NCBI GenBank assembly: GCA_017795045.1
Contig: CP051244.1
Span: 1,749,002 to 1,793,008 of the forward strand
Direction: 5' to 3'
From: Allomuricauda sp.
Lineage (GTDB): Bacteria; Bacteroidota; Bacteroidia; Flavobacteriales; Flavobacteriaceae
DNA: 44,007 nucleotides
Positions 8,689 to 16,542 of the stretch are shown one piece after another; position 1 is the stretch's first letter; the number at the start of each line of letters is the position of its first letter. The notes below the pieces were generated by a model. It did not search any database and was not told where the DNA came from. It saw only the letters and a list, made by a program, of their open reading frames with translations. Position numbers and translations under genes: made by a program.

Positions 8689-10176
8689 TTATAAGCCTAG
8701 TTCCTTCAAATGAATTTCTAATTTCTTTTCTACATCAGCTATATGTTGTTTAAGGGACAAGATTTCCAGTTGAGTTGCACTTATGTCCACGGGTTCTTCT
8801 TCTTCAAATGTGTCAACATATCGGGGGATATTTAAATTATAGTCGTTTTCAAGTAGCTCTTGTTTAGTTGCGATATGGCTATATTTATCAATTGTCTCCC
8901 AGTTTTTATACGTGGCCACTATTTTTTCAATATTATTTTCATTTAGTATATTCTGGTTTTTACCAGAATCATACTCATTGCTGGCATCGATGAATAGAAC
9001 ATCTGTATTGTTGCCTTTATTCTTATCGAAAATTAAAATGGTTGCTGGAATGCCTGTGCCATAGAATAGATTGGCTGGTAACCCAATTACAGCTTTTAAT
9101 AAATTTTCGTCTATAAGTTGTTTTCTAATCTTCCCTTCGGAACTTCCTCGAAACAAAACCCCGTGTGGTAGAACCACACCAGCTTTTCCATGTTCATTTA
9201 GGGTTTCAATCATATGTGTAATAAACGCAAAATCGCCCTTGCTCTTTGGAGGTGTGCCTCTATGAAACCTATTGTATTTATCGGAACTTGCATTCTCTGC
9301 ACCCCATTTGTCTAAAGAAAAAGGAGGATTGGCAACTACCACATCAAACTTCATTAATGCATCCCCTTCTCTGAGTAATGGATTATTCAATGTGTCACCC
9401 CATTCAATACGAGCATTGTCCATTTCATGCAAAAACATGTTCATTCGTGCTAATGCCCATGTACTACCATTTACTTCTTGCCCATTTAAGGAAACGTTCT
9501 TACTTCCTATTTCGTTGGCAACTTTGAGAAGCAATGAGCCAGAGCCACATGTTGGGTCGGATATTCTGTCACCTGCTTTGGCTTCAACCAATTTGGCCAA
9601 TAAGATGGAGACATTTTTAGGGGTGTAAAACTCACCAGCTTTTTTGCCTGCATCCGAAGCAAATTTTTCAATTAAGTATTCGTAAGCATCACCGATAATG
9701 TCGTTCCCTTCCAAATTAGAGGGTCTGAGATTAAGCCCCACAAAATCACCCAAAAGATTCTTTAAACGACGATTACGGTCTTTGGTCTGGCCAAGGTTGG
9801 GTTCTGAATTGTAGTCGATATTTCGAAACACCTTTTCAAGCTTTCCCCTATTTGCATCTTCGATGTTTTCCAATGCAATATTGATAAGCTCTCCCAGATT
9901 AGGAGCGTTTCGGTTTTCATATAGGAAATCAAATGAGCTTTCTTTGGGAATCTTAAAACGTTCATGCTTCATGGCACGTTCCACTCGTTCAACATCGCCA
10001 TCATACTTTTTTAAGTAATCCTCCCGTTTTTCATTACTTACATCAGTAATATACTTTATAAAGAGCATGGTAAGGATATAATCTTTGTACTGTGTGGCAT
10101 CTATTGTGCCTCTGAAGGTGTCGCATGCAGCCCAAACCTTATCATTGATTACGCTTTGTGTTAATTTATTACTCAT
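8689..10176 (-). CDS. hsdM: Type I restriction enzyme, M (N6-adenine methyltransferase) subunit
   Basis: HsdM methylates adenine using S-adenosylmethionine and forms the core M2S complex. The 495-residue protein has the N-terminal HsdM helical domain (about 8-140), FYTPKNV at 183-189, the SAM-binding motif DPTCGSG at 207-213 and the catalytic NPPF at 283-286. Both key motifs are intact. Its ATG at 10176 lies 2 bp downstream of the stop of the single-domain S gene and its stop is 1 nt before hsdS, so the three form one tight block. Length and order are typical of Bacteroidota type I loci, apart from the additional S-like gene in front. Confidence 0.97.
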   Translation of the reverse strand: MSNKLTQSVINDKVWAACDTFRGTIDATQYKDYILTMLFIKYITDVSNEKREDYLKKYDGDVERVERAMKHERFKIPKESSFDFLYENRNAPNLGELINIALENIEDANRGKLEKVFRNIDYNSEPNLGQTKDRNRRLKNLLGDFVGLNLRPSNLEGNDIIGDAYEYLIEKFASDAGKKAGEFYTPKNVSILLAKLVEAKAGDRISDPTCGSGSLLLKVANEIGSKNVSLNGQEVNGSTWALARMNMFLHEMDNARIEWGDTLNNPLLREGDALMKFDVVVANPPFSLDKWGAENASSDKYNRFHRGTPPKSKGDFAFITHMIETLNEHGKAGVVLPHGVLFRGSSEGKIRKQLIDENLLKAVIGLPANLFYGTGIPATILIFDKNKGNNTDVLFIDASNEYDSGKNQNILNENNIEKIVATYKNWETIDKYSHIATKQELLENDYNLNIPRYVDTFEEEEPVDISATQLEILSLKQHIADVEKKLEIHLKELGL

Positions 10177-10178
10177 GA

Positions 10179-10751
10179 TTATTTTATTTCTTGATTCATT
10201 ATTCTGTTCACTAACCCTCGCTTCAGTGTTGTTCGTTTTTCCAATAGGTCTTTGGTTAGTTCTATATTCTCATCCAAAACCCGTATCAGTTCAATAATTT
10301 CCTGTTGTTTTTTGATAGGGGGTAGGTTAATGGTTATTTGCCCCAATTCTTTTTTAGGGATCGATGTAATTGTAGCGCCAGCTCCAATAAGTTTTAATTC
10401 GTACTGAATTTTTTCTGAGTTTAGGTAATAGGCTAAATACTCTCCTAAGACATAGTCCGTATTAGGTCGGATTATGTAGAAAAGAGAAGAGGGGATGGCT
10501 TCACCAAAATTAGGGTCGTATGGCCATGCGAAAATCCGATGTCCCTTACCAGCTAAAATTAAATCATTTGGCTTCAAAAGGAATTTATCGTTTTTTCCAT
10601 CAAGCTCAACATAGCTATCTTTAAACTCGGTTGGATTATATAGTTTGTCAAAATGACCAGCATGCAAGTACTTAATACTACCTGTATGATGAGGCTTTTC
10701 GTATAACCCAAACTGGATGTTGGCGATATTTTGGAGTTTTTGCTTAATCAA
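10179..10751 (-). CDS. Single-domain (half-size) type I specificity subunit
   Basis: The 190-residue protein looks like half of an HsdS: one target-recognition domain (about 5-140), then NLPPIKKQQEIIELI and a long helix ending KRGLVNRIMN. Full S proteins have two such halves. The only in-frame start I find before the domain is a TTG at 10751; upstream there is a stop (TAG) after six more codons, and no internal Met occurs in the first 40 residues. It starts the hsd operon and ends 2 bp before hsdM. Half-S proteins can dimerise to give a palindromic specificity, or pair with HsdM as an alternative specificity subunit; which applies is unknown. A remnant of a once larger S gene is a less likely alternative because the frame is clean. 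Confidence 0.8.
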   Translation of the reverse strand: MIKQKLQNIANIQFGLYEKPHHTGSIKYLHAGHFDKLYNPTEFKDSYVELDGKNDKFLLKPNDLILAGKGHRIFAWPYDPNFGEAIPSSLFYIIRPNTDYVLGEYLAYYLNSEKIQYELKLIGAGATITSIPKKELGQITINLPPIKKQQEIIELIRVLDENIELTKDLLEKRTTLKRGLVNRIMNQEIK

Positions 10752-10764
10752 CGTATATTTATTT

Positions 10765-10811
10765 GAAACTTTCTACAACGAAAATAGTAAAATAACGTTG
10801 TAGAACGTTTC
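10765..10811. promoter_or_regulatory. 16-bp inverted repeat upstream of the type I operon
   Basis: Left arm 10765-10780 (GAAACTTTCTACAACG) and right arm 10796-10811 (CGTTGTAGAACGTTTC) are complementary at 15 of 16 positions across a 15-bp spacer. The repeat begins 14 bp before the TTG start of the first hsd gene. On the minus strand a TATATTTTG element, close to the Bacteroidota -7 consensus but one base longer, occupies 10811-10819 at the outer edge of the right arm. This placement fits a dimeric operator covering the transcription start. A smaller pair GTCGAT/ATCGAC lies just outside at 10825-10830 and 10846-10851. Confidence 0.65.
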
Positions 10812-10862
10812 AAAATATATAATTGTCGATGAAGTGTATCGTTATATCGACGAAACACCATG

Positions 10863-11285
10863 TTATCTTACATTTGCAGGTTTAACTGCCCATCTTGCTT
10901 CTGGTTCAAGCAAAAAATCTTCCCCGTATTGCATAAAATGAAGCTGAACAGTGAGATTTCCAACGCTGCAAATTCTTAATAAGGTTAATCCATTCACTAG
11001 TTTGTTATGGACATTGGTGCTTGAAACTTTTAGTTTAGAAAATGCTATTCTAGAATCTTCTGTCCCCTTTACTTCATATTCTAGCCTATTATTTGGAGTA
11101 TGCACAATTAAATCTATTCCATCAATGTTATCCTCAAACTTTGGGTTTTCATATATACTATTAAAGTAATATTTGGCAATCTGAATAGCTTTATGACCTA
11201 TATGTGAATTCTTTCCTTGTTTAGGGTATTCATTATTGAGGTTCTCAAATTGTTGTTCGGATAGTCTGAAATCAATTGTTTTCAT
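10863..11285 (-). CDS. Small PD-(D/E)XK-nuclease-like protein
   Basis: The 140-residue protein has no signal peptide or membrane segment. The segment DGIDLIVHTPNNRLEYEVKG gives D58 followed 13 residues later by E71-V-K73, the spacing and chemistry of a PD-(D/E)XK active site, as in DUF3883-type and other Holliday/restriction-like nucleases. It is shorter than most stand-alone restriction enzymes. Its start overlaps the end of the upstream glycosylase-like gene by 14 bp, so both are probably translated together. It is separated from the hsd operon by a 111-bp region with the inverted repeat. I assign nuclease-fold similarity from motif only; activity and family are unproven. Confidence 0.55.
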   Translation of the reverse strand: MKTIDFRLSEQQFENLNNEYPKQGKNSHIGHKAIQIAKYYFNSIYENPKFEDNIDGIDLIVHTPNNRLEYEVKGTEDSRIAFSKLKVSSTNVHNKLVNGLTLLRICSVGNLTVQLHFMQYGEDFLLEPEARWAVKPANVR

Positions 11286-11916
11286 CGAAGGCCTTTTCTT
11301 TTATTCTATCAGTTATGGTTTTCCAAATTTCATTCCTAGCATCTGACGAAATTCTTGCTTGTGGGTGGGGAACGGCTCCTAACGGATATTTTGAGAATAG
11401 TATTCCTGTGTAACCGTAAACTGTTTTTTTGTTTACATCATCCCAAACTGAAAATTCTTGTTTTCTGGATATGTGTGCTGAAAGAGCATAATTTGACTTG
11501 CCTAGCATCAGTGTCCATGGAGGGTTTATAAAGTCCACATATTCTTTGAACAATGGACAAGCAAGTTCCCAGTCTGAATTTTCTAGCTTTTCGGCTTTTG
11601 GAGTCCTAAAAAAACAAAAGTTGGAGTAATTCAAATCCTCAATCTCAGAGTTTAGATACTTTCTAAAATATTTTCTGCTATGGGATATAAACTGCCAGTC
11701 CCTCTTTCTATATTTTTCTGGATAGGTAGTTTGCTGGTTGATATTGTCTCCTCCCCAATTCAAGCCGAAAAACAAGCCTTTGCTTATTTGAATAGGTGTT
11801 TCGCATATAGCTGAATTCCAATTTTTGTCTTGATGCTTTTCAAATGTCTTGCTTTTCAGAAATAATGCTCTGGTCTTCCCCATTAGCTGATGAAAGAATC
11901 GTTCTTCGCTGGTCAT
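11272..11916 (-). CDS. Putative uracil-DNA-glycosylase-fold protein
   Basis: The 214-residue protein has a pattern that resembles the UDG superfamily: GLFFGLNWGG at about 47-56 in the place of the GLNPG-type motif 1, a central hydrophobic strand PPWTLMLGKS at 132-141, and AVPHPQAR at 181-188 in the place of the HPS-type motif 3. Length also fits UDG-like domains. These are resemblances by eye, not a confirmed family match. It is the first gene of a two-gene cassette and overlaps the nuclease-like gene by 14 bp. Codon use is AT-rich like the rest of the island. Alternatively it is simply a hypothetical protein of a defence island. Confidence 0.45.
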   Translation of the reverse strand: MTSEERFFHQLMGKTRALFLKSKTFEKHQDKNWNSAICETPIQISKGLFFGLNWGGDNINQQTTYPEKYRKRDWQFISHSRKYFRKYLNSEIEDLNYSNFCFFRTPKAEKLENSDWELACPLFKEYVDFINPPWTLMLGKSNYALSAHISRKQEFSVWDDVNKKTVYGYTGILFSKYPLGAVPHPQARISSDARNEIWKTITDRIKEKAFDENN

Positions 11917-12191
11917 AAAAAGAAATTATATTTTTTGTGGGGGAATGTAATCCACGTATAATGGTGGGATTTCAGGTAAGAAAAATAGCCATAAAATTTC
12001 AGACTTCATACTACGCACCATTGCAATATCGCAATTTAGGTTACCCCCTCCTTGCTTGAATGCCCATGTTCAGCCCCCGCCTTTTGGTTTGATGATTGGG
12101 GGCTACCCCCACTAAGTTTGTTGTATAGACTGATTGTTTTTGGATATTTCTGAGGGAAGTTAAAATGTTGGGAAAATATCGGGCATAAAAA
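11917..12191. other. Gene-free junction between defence island and tRNA
   Basis: No credible coding frame is visible in this stretch. It holds an imperfect hairpin with 7-bp arms (AGCCCCC at 12072-12078, GGGGGCT at 12098-12104) embedded in an unusually GC-rich patch, in contrast to the AT-rich flanks. No copy of the tRNA 3' end and no integrase remnant is seen. The composition changes from AT-rich island to the more GC-rich core across this segment, so I place the island boundary here. Confidence 0.5.
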
Positions 12192-12224
12192 AAGCCATTC
12201 GACTGTTTTTCAAGTGAATGGCTT
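12192..12224 (-). terminator. Rho-independent terminator of the tRNA gene
   Basis: AAGCCATTC (12192-12200) pairs perfectly with GAATGGCTT (12216-12224), a 9-bp stem with a 15-nt loop. Read on the minus strand the stem is followed by a run of T residues (12187-12193). It starts 10 bp after the tRNA 3' end and would end that transcript. Confidence 0.75.
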
Positions 12225-12233
12225 CTGATTTAG

Positions 12234-12306
<73 letters not shown>

Positions 12307-12316
12307 ATGTGGACGG

Positions 12317-12349
12317 CAAATATACAACCGTTTTTCGGTTATTTCCAAA
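12317..12349 (-). promoter_or_regulatory. Promoter of the initiator tRNA gene
   Basis: On the minus strand TATATTTG (12317-12324) matches the Bacteroidota -7 consensus TAnnTTTG exactly and TTTGG (12345-12349) supplies a -33 element about 20 bp upstream. The -7 element lies 10 bp before the mature tRNA 5' end. Confidence 0.7.
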
Positions 12350-12420
12350 CAAAACCCAATATTCCTAAATCATTTGGGGCTATACTGCTGAAAATCCCTA
12401 AATTCGGAGTTTTTGACCCT

Positions 12421-13785
12421 ATGAAAGTAATCAATGATTTTCTGTCCTCTATATTACCATACACTGAATGGCCCATGCTTCTATTACTGATAGGAGGAGG
12501 GATTTTCCTGATTTTTTACTCCAAATTTACGCCCTATCGCTATTTCGGGCACGCTATTGCCGTAGTTTCGGGAAAGTATGATGATAAGAATGCCAAAGGG
12601 GATGTGAGTTCATTTCAGGCATTATCCGCTGCGGTGGCAGCCACTGTGGGCTTGGGGAATATATCCGGTGTGGCCATTGCCATCCATGATGGGGGCCCAG
12701 GGGTTGTTTTTTGGATTTGGATGACCGCCCTTTTGGGCATGGGCATAAAATTCTATTCCGGTAGTTTGGCCATTATGTTCCGGGATACCGATGCCGATGG
12801 AAAATTGCAGGGAGGCCCTATGTTCTACATCACTAAGGGAATGGGAAAATGGGCAAAGCCCATGGCCATTTTTTTTAGTATTTGCGGATTGTTTGGATTT
12901 CTGGGCGTGTTTACCGCCAACCAGTTTACCGAGGCCTTTATGGGGGTGGTGAAGCCCCATGAAACACTATTATTGACCAGCGAATTTAATTGGAAACTGG
13001 GCATAGGGTTCGTTTTGGCCATTGTTACCTCGATTGTGATTTTTGGCGGACTTTCCAAGATCGCCAAGGTGGCATCGGCTATAGTACCCTTTATGGTAGG
13101 GGTATATCTCTTGGCCGTAATTTTTGTGATGGCCAATAATGCTGGCGAGGTATTGCCCGCCCTTAAAATGATTTTTGTGGAGGCTTGGAATTTTGACACC
13201 ATAGTCACGGGTGGATTCTGGGGCCTTGTGATAGTGGGGGTGCGTCGCGCCATGTTTTCCAATGAAGCCGGTCTGGGTAGTGCACCCATGTACCATGGCC
13301 AATCCCGTAACGATGAGCCCACCAAGGAAGGATTGGTGGCCATGTTGGGGCCATTTATAGATACCATCATGGTCTGTACCTTTACCGCCGTGGTCATTAT
13401 CTTGAGCGGGGCCTACCTAGAGGATGGCAGTGGAATTACCATGACCATGACCGCTTTTGAAACAACGCTTTATGGGGTTGGGGACATTTTGTTGATGGTG
13501 ATAGTAACGGCATTTGCCCTTTCCACACTGTTTACTTATTCCTATTACGGGGTAAAATGCCTTTCATTCCTTACCAATCCCAAAATAGGGAAGTGGTACA
13601 ATGTATTTTTTATAGTGATGGTGGTTTTTGCCACGATTGCATCGTTGGATTTAGTGAAAAATCTCATAGATTTATCCTATGCCCTTATGGTGATTCCCAA
13701 CATGATTGCCGTACTGTATTTATCACCCAAGGTAAATGAGTCGGCCAAAAACTATTTTAAAAAATTGAAGCAAGGTGGCGCATAG
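12421..13785 (+). CDS. Alanine/glycine:cation symporter (AGCS family)
   Basis: The 454-residue protein is a multi-span membrane transporter with family motifs ATVGLGNISGVAIAI near residues 71-85, GMGIKFYSG near 110 and FSNEAGLGSAPM near 279-290. AGCS proteins import alanine or glycine with Na+. The reading frame is open further upstream into the tRNA gene, but an ATG at 12421 gives the expected N-terminus (MKVINDFLSSILPY) followed by the first hydrophobic span, so I start there. Its 3' end overlaps the start of era by 11 bp, so era is probably cotranscribed. Confidence 0.93.
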   Translation: MKVINDFLSSILPYTEWPMLLLLIGGGIFLIFYSKFTPYRYFGHAIAVVSGKYDDKNAKGDVSSFQALSAAVAATVGLGNISGVAIAIHDGGPGVVFWIWMTALLGMGIKFYSGSLAIMFRDTDADGKLQGGPMFYITKGMGKWAKPMAIFFSICGLFGFLGVFTANQFTEAFMGVVKPHETLLLTSEFNWKLGIGFVLAIVTSIVIFGGLSKIAKVASAIVPFMVGVYLLAVIFVMANNAGEVLPALKMIFVEAWNFDTIVTGGFWGLVIVGVRRAMFSNEAGLGSAPMYHGQSRNDEPTKEGLVAMLGPFIDTIMVCTFTAVVIILSGAYLEDGSGITMTMTAFETTLYGVGDILLMVIVTAFALSTLFTYSYYGVKCLSFLTNPKIGKWYNVFFIVMVVFATIASLDLVKNLIDLSYALMVIPNMIAVLYLSPKVNESAKNYFKKLKQGGA

Positions 13786-14656
13786 ATCAGGTTTTGTAAA
13801 TATCATTGGAAACCCCAACGTAGGGAAGTCTACCCTAATGAACGCTTTTGTGGGGGAGAAACTTTCCATTATTACCTCCAAGGCCCAGACGACCCGTCAT
13901 CGGATTTTGGGTATTGTCAACGGGGACGATTTTCAGGTGATCCTTTCCGATACCCCGGGAATCATCAAACCCGCCTATGAACTCCAATCGTCCATGATGG
14001 ACTTTGTGAAATCGGCCTTTGAAGATGCCGATGTTTTGCTCTATATGGTGGAAATTGGTGAAAAGGCACTCAAGGATGAGGCCTTTTTCAAGAAAATACA
14101 GAACAGTAAGATTCCGGTATTGCTGTTGCTCAATAAGATAGATACGTCAGATCAAGCAGCTTTGGAGGAGCAGATGCAGCATTGGCAGACCGTGCTTCCC
14201 AACGCGGAGATCCATCCCATATCCGCCTTGGAGAACTTCAATGTAAAGGAAGTCTTTGAACGTATTCTGGAATTGCTGCCCGAAGCCCCTCCTTACTACC
14301 CCAAAGACCAATTGACCGATAAACCCGAACGTTTTTTTGTCAATGAGACCATCAGGGAAAAAATATTACTGCACTATAAAAAAGAGATTCCCTATTCAGT
14401 AGAAGTGGAGACCGAGGAGTTTTTGGAAGACGAGGATATCATCCGAATCCGTTCCGTGATCATGGTGGAGCGAAATACCCAAAAGGGAATCATCATCGGC
14501 CACAAGGGAAGTGCCCTAAAAAGAGTGGGTGTGGAAGCTCGTAAAGACTTGGAAAAATTCTTTGCAAAGCAAGTGCATATCGAACTCTATGTGAAGGTCA
14601 ATAAAAATTGGCGCAGCAACAGTCAACAACTCAAACGCTTTGGGTACAATAACTAG
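13775..14656 (+). CDS. era: GTPase Era
   Basis: Era is an essential GTPase that binds 16S rRNA and matures the 30S subunit. The 293-residue protein has G1 GNPNVGKST at 12-20, G3 DTPG at 59-62, G4 NKID at 120-123, and a C-terminal KH RNA-binding domain with IIIGHKGSALKRVG near 240-253. Length is typical. The start is a GTG at 13775 inside the last codons of the symporter; the next in-frame ATG would remove the P-loop, so GTG is chosen. The TAG stop shares a CTAG palindrome with the stop of the convergent membrane-protein gene. Confidence 0.97.
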   Translation: MAHRSGFVNIIGNPNVGKSTLMNAFVGEKLSIITSKAQTTRHRILGIVNGDDFQVILSDTPGIIKPAYELQSSMMDFVKSAFEDADVLLYMVEIGEKALKDEAFFKKIQNSKIPVLLLLNKIDTSDQAALEEQMQHWQTVLPNAEIHPISALENFNVKEVFERILELLPEAPPYYPKDQLTDKPERFFVNETIREKILLHYKKEIPYSVEVETEEFLEDEDIIRIRSVIMVERNTQKGIIIGHKGSALKRVGVEARKDLEKFFAKQVHIELYVKVNKNWRSNSQQLKRFGYNN

Positions 14657-15162
14657 ACCGATTCTCGGGGGAAACCTGAGACCATTTTCCTGAAAAAATC
14701 CTTGAGTTGTTCCATTTGGGGTTTTCCCTTGGATTTTCCCATACGACCAAACGCATATAGCCCAAACCAGATCAGTACCAAAAAGAACATGCCCACGAGC
14801 CAAAGGGTCACATCCTTTCCCAACGAATGGTTGGAATAGGCAAATACACCCAAGATTATAAAAAGGGTGCCCACTCCAAAATGCAGGAACATAAAAAATG
14901 TCCAAAGTGTGGGGTTGGGTCCAAAGACCCCATGGATTTGACTCTCGCCTTCCTCGAAGGAAATGAGTTCCAGATGGAGTTGCGGGGACCAAAAGGTGAT
15001 TTCCGAGGGCTGGAACCGGATATAGATGTGCTCATCCAGACGTTTTACCACAAATTGTCCGTCCTCAACCGAATCAAAAACCTGTTTTATATGGTCCAAA
15101 TCGGTTTTCAAGGCCAACTGAAATCGGGGCCGAAGGACAATCTCATTGGTGAAATCACTCAT
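14653..15162 (-). CDS. Hypothetical two-span membrane protein between era and der
   Basis: The 169-residue protein has a soluble N-terminal part (1-85) and two hydrophobic segments (about 86-108 and 118-138), ending in a basic tail (RMGKSKGKPQ). No catalytic motif is visible and I do not recognise a named family, though small membrane proteins at this position between era and der occur in related bacteria. It is encoded opposite to its neighbours and its stop codon overlaps the era stop tail to tail by 3 bp. Function unknown. Confidence 0.75.
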   Translation of the reverse strand: MSDFTNEIVLRPRFQLALKTDLDHIKQVFDSVEDGQFVVKRLDEHIYIRFQPSEITFWSPQLHLELISFEEGESQIHGVFGPNPTLWTFFMFLHFGVGTLFIILGVFAYSNHSLGKDVTLWLVGMFFLVLIWFGLYAFGRMGKSKGKPQMEQLKDFFRKMVSGFPRESV

Positions 15163-15214
15163 AACATATTGAAATAGATAAAAGAAGGTATCATTTTTTC
15201 TTCATAATAAATGG

Positions 15215-15222
15215 TATTTTTG
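15215..15222 (+). promoter_or_regulatory. Promoter -7 element for der
   Basis: TATTTTTG matches TAnnTTTG exactly and lies 11 bp before the first der start codon, so the leader would be very short. A T-rich TTTTTTC stretch at 15193-15199 may serve as a weak -33 element. Confidence 0.5.
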
Positions 15223-15232
15223 CCAAAATTTA

Positions 15233-16540
15233 ATGCTGATGGGAGCTATAGTAGCCATCGTAGGGCGACCCAATGTAGGGAAATCCACATTTTTCAACCG
15301 ATTGATACAACGCCGTGAGGCCATAGTGGATGCCGTGAGCGGGGTTACCCGCGACCGTCATTACGGGAAGAGCGACTGGAACGGTCGGGAATTTTCCTTG
15401 ATCGATACCGGAGGATATGTGTTGGGGAGCGATGATGTTTTTGAAAAGGAAATCGACCGGCAGGTGGAGCTCGCCATAGGCGAGGCCGATGCAATCATCT
15501 TTATGGTCGATGTGGAATCTGGCGTCACCGGCATGGATGAGGATGTGGCCAAATTGCTCCGTAAGGTCGATAAGCCAGTCTTTTTAGCCGTGAACAAGGT
15601 GGATAATGCACAACGAATGGCAGATGCTGTTGAGTTTTATGCCTTGGGATTGGGGGAGTATTACACCCTTTCTAGCATCAACGGAAGTGGAACTGGGGAG
15701 TTGTTGGATGCCTTGGTGGAAGTATTGCCCGATGTGAAGGAAGAAGAGAGTGAATTGCCTCGTTTTGCCGTTGTGGGACGACCCAATGCGGGAAAATCAT
15801 CCTTTATAAACGCCCTGATCGGGGAAGACCGTTACATTGTGACCGATATTGCGGGAACCACCCGGGACAGTATCGACACCAAATACAACCAGTTTGGGTT
15901 TGAGTTCAATTTGGTGGATACCGCCGGAATTCGAAGAAAATCCAAGGTCAAGGAAGACTTGGAGTTTTACTCCGTAATGCGTTCCGTGAGGGCCATTGAA
16001 CATTGCGACGTCTGTATTCTCATGTTGGATGCCACCCGTGGGTTCGATGGACAGGTGGAAAACATTTTCTGGTTGGCCCAACGGAACAACAAGGGAATCG
16101 TGATACTGGTGAATAAATGGGATTTGGTGGAAAAGGAGACCAATTCCGTGAAAGAATATACCGCTAAAATTAAGCAGGCCATCGCACCTTTTGAGGATGT
16201 GCCTATTCTCTTTATTTCGGTAATGACCAAGCAACGAATCTACAAAGCCATTGAAACAGCTGTGGATGTCTTCAAAAACCGTTCAAAGAAAATTGTGACC
16301 CGAAAGTTGAATGATATTATGCTACCCATCATTGAGCATACACCTCCACCGGCCTACAAGGGCAAATATGTGAAGATCAAGTTCTGTACCCAATTGCCCA
16401 CGCCCTATCCGCAGTTTGCTTTTTTCTGTAACCTGCCACAATATGTACGAGACCCGTACAAGCGATTTTTGGAGAACAAGCTCAGGGAGAATTTTGATTT
16501 TACAGGAGTGCCCATTACCATTTTTATGCGGAAGAAATAG
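15233..16540 (+). CDS. der: GTPase Der (EngA)
   Basis: Der is an essential 50S ribosome-assembly GTPase with two tandem G domains and a C-terminal KH-like domain. Both are visible: GRPNVGKST at 11-19 with NKVD at 121-124, and GRPNAGKSS at 182-190 with NKWD at 294-297, followed by the C-terminal domain (about 350-435, ending MRKK). Length is standard. Two ATGs two codons apart (15233 and 15239) are both possible starts; the second gives MGAIVAIVG, closer to homologues. Convergent with pbpC, with only 2 bp between stop codons and no room for a hairpin terminator. Confidence 0.97.
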   Translation: MLMGAIVAIVGRPNVGKSTFFNRLIQRREAIVDAVSGVTRDRHYGKSDWNGREFSLIDTGGYVLGSDDVFEKEIDRQVELAIGEADAIIFMVDVESGVTGMDEDVAKLLRKVDKPVFLAVNKVDNAQRMADAVEFYALGLGEYYTLSSINGSGTGELLDALVEVLPDVKEEESELPRFAVVGRPNAGKSSFINALIGEDRYIVTDIAGTTRDSIDTKYNQFGFEFNLVDTAGIRRKSKVKEDLEFYSVMRSVRAIEHCDVCILMLDATRGFDGQVENIFWLAQRNNKGIVILVNKWDLVEKETNSVKEYTAKIKQAIAPFEDVPILFISVMTKQRIYKAIETAVDVFKNRSKKIVTRKLNDIMLPIIEHTPPPAYKGKYVKIKFCTQLPTPYPQFAFFCNLPQYVRDPYKRFLENKLRENFDFTGVPITIFMRKK

Positions 16541-16542
16541 GC

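Noticed and set aside
10179..10751. Half-S gene as a pseudogene
   Set aside because: The domain and its helix are complete, there is no frameshift, and it is tightly spaced with hsdM; only the TTG start is unusual.
10765..10811. Invertible promoter or hsdS shufflon driven by inverted repeats
   Set aside because: The centre is only 15 bp, no site-specific recombinase is in the window, and no silent S-gene fragments with matching repeats are seen.
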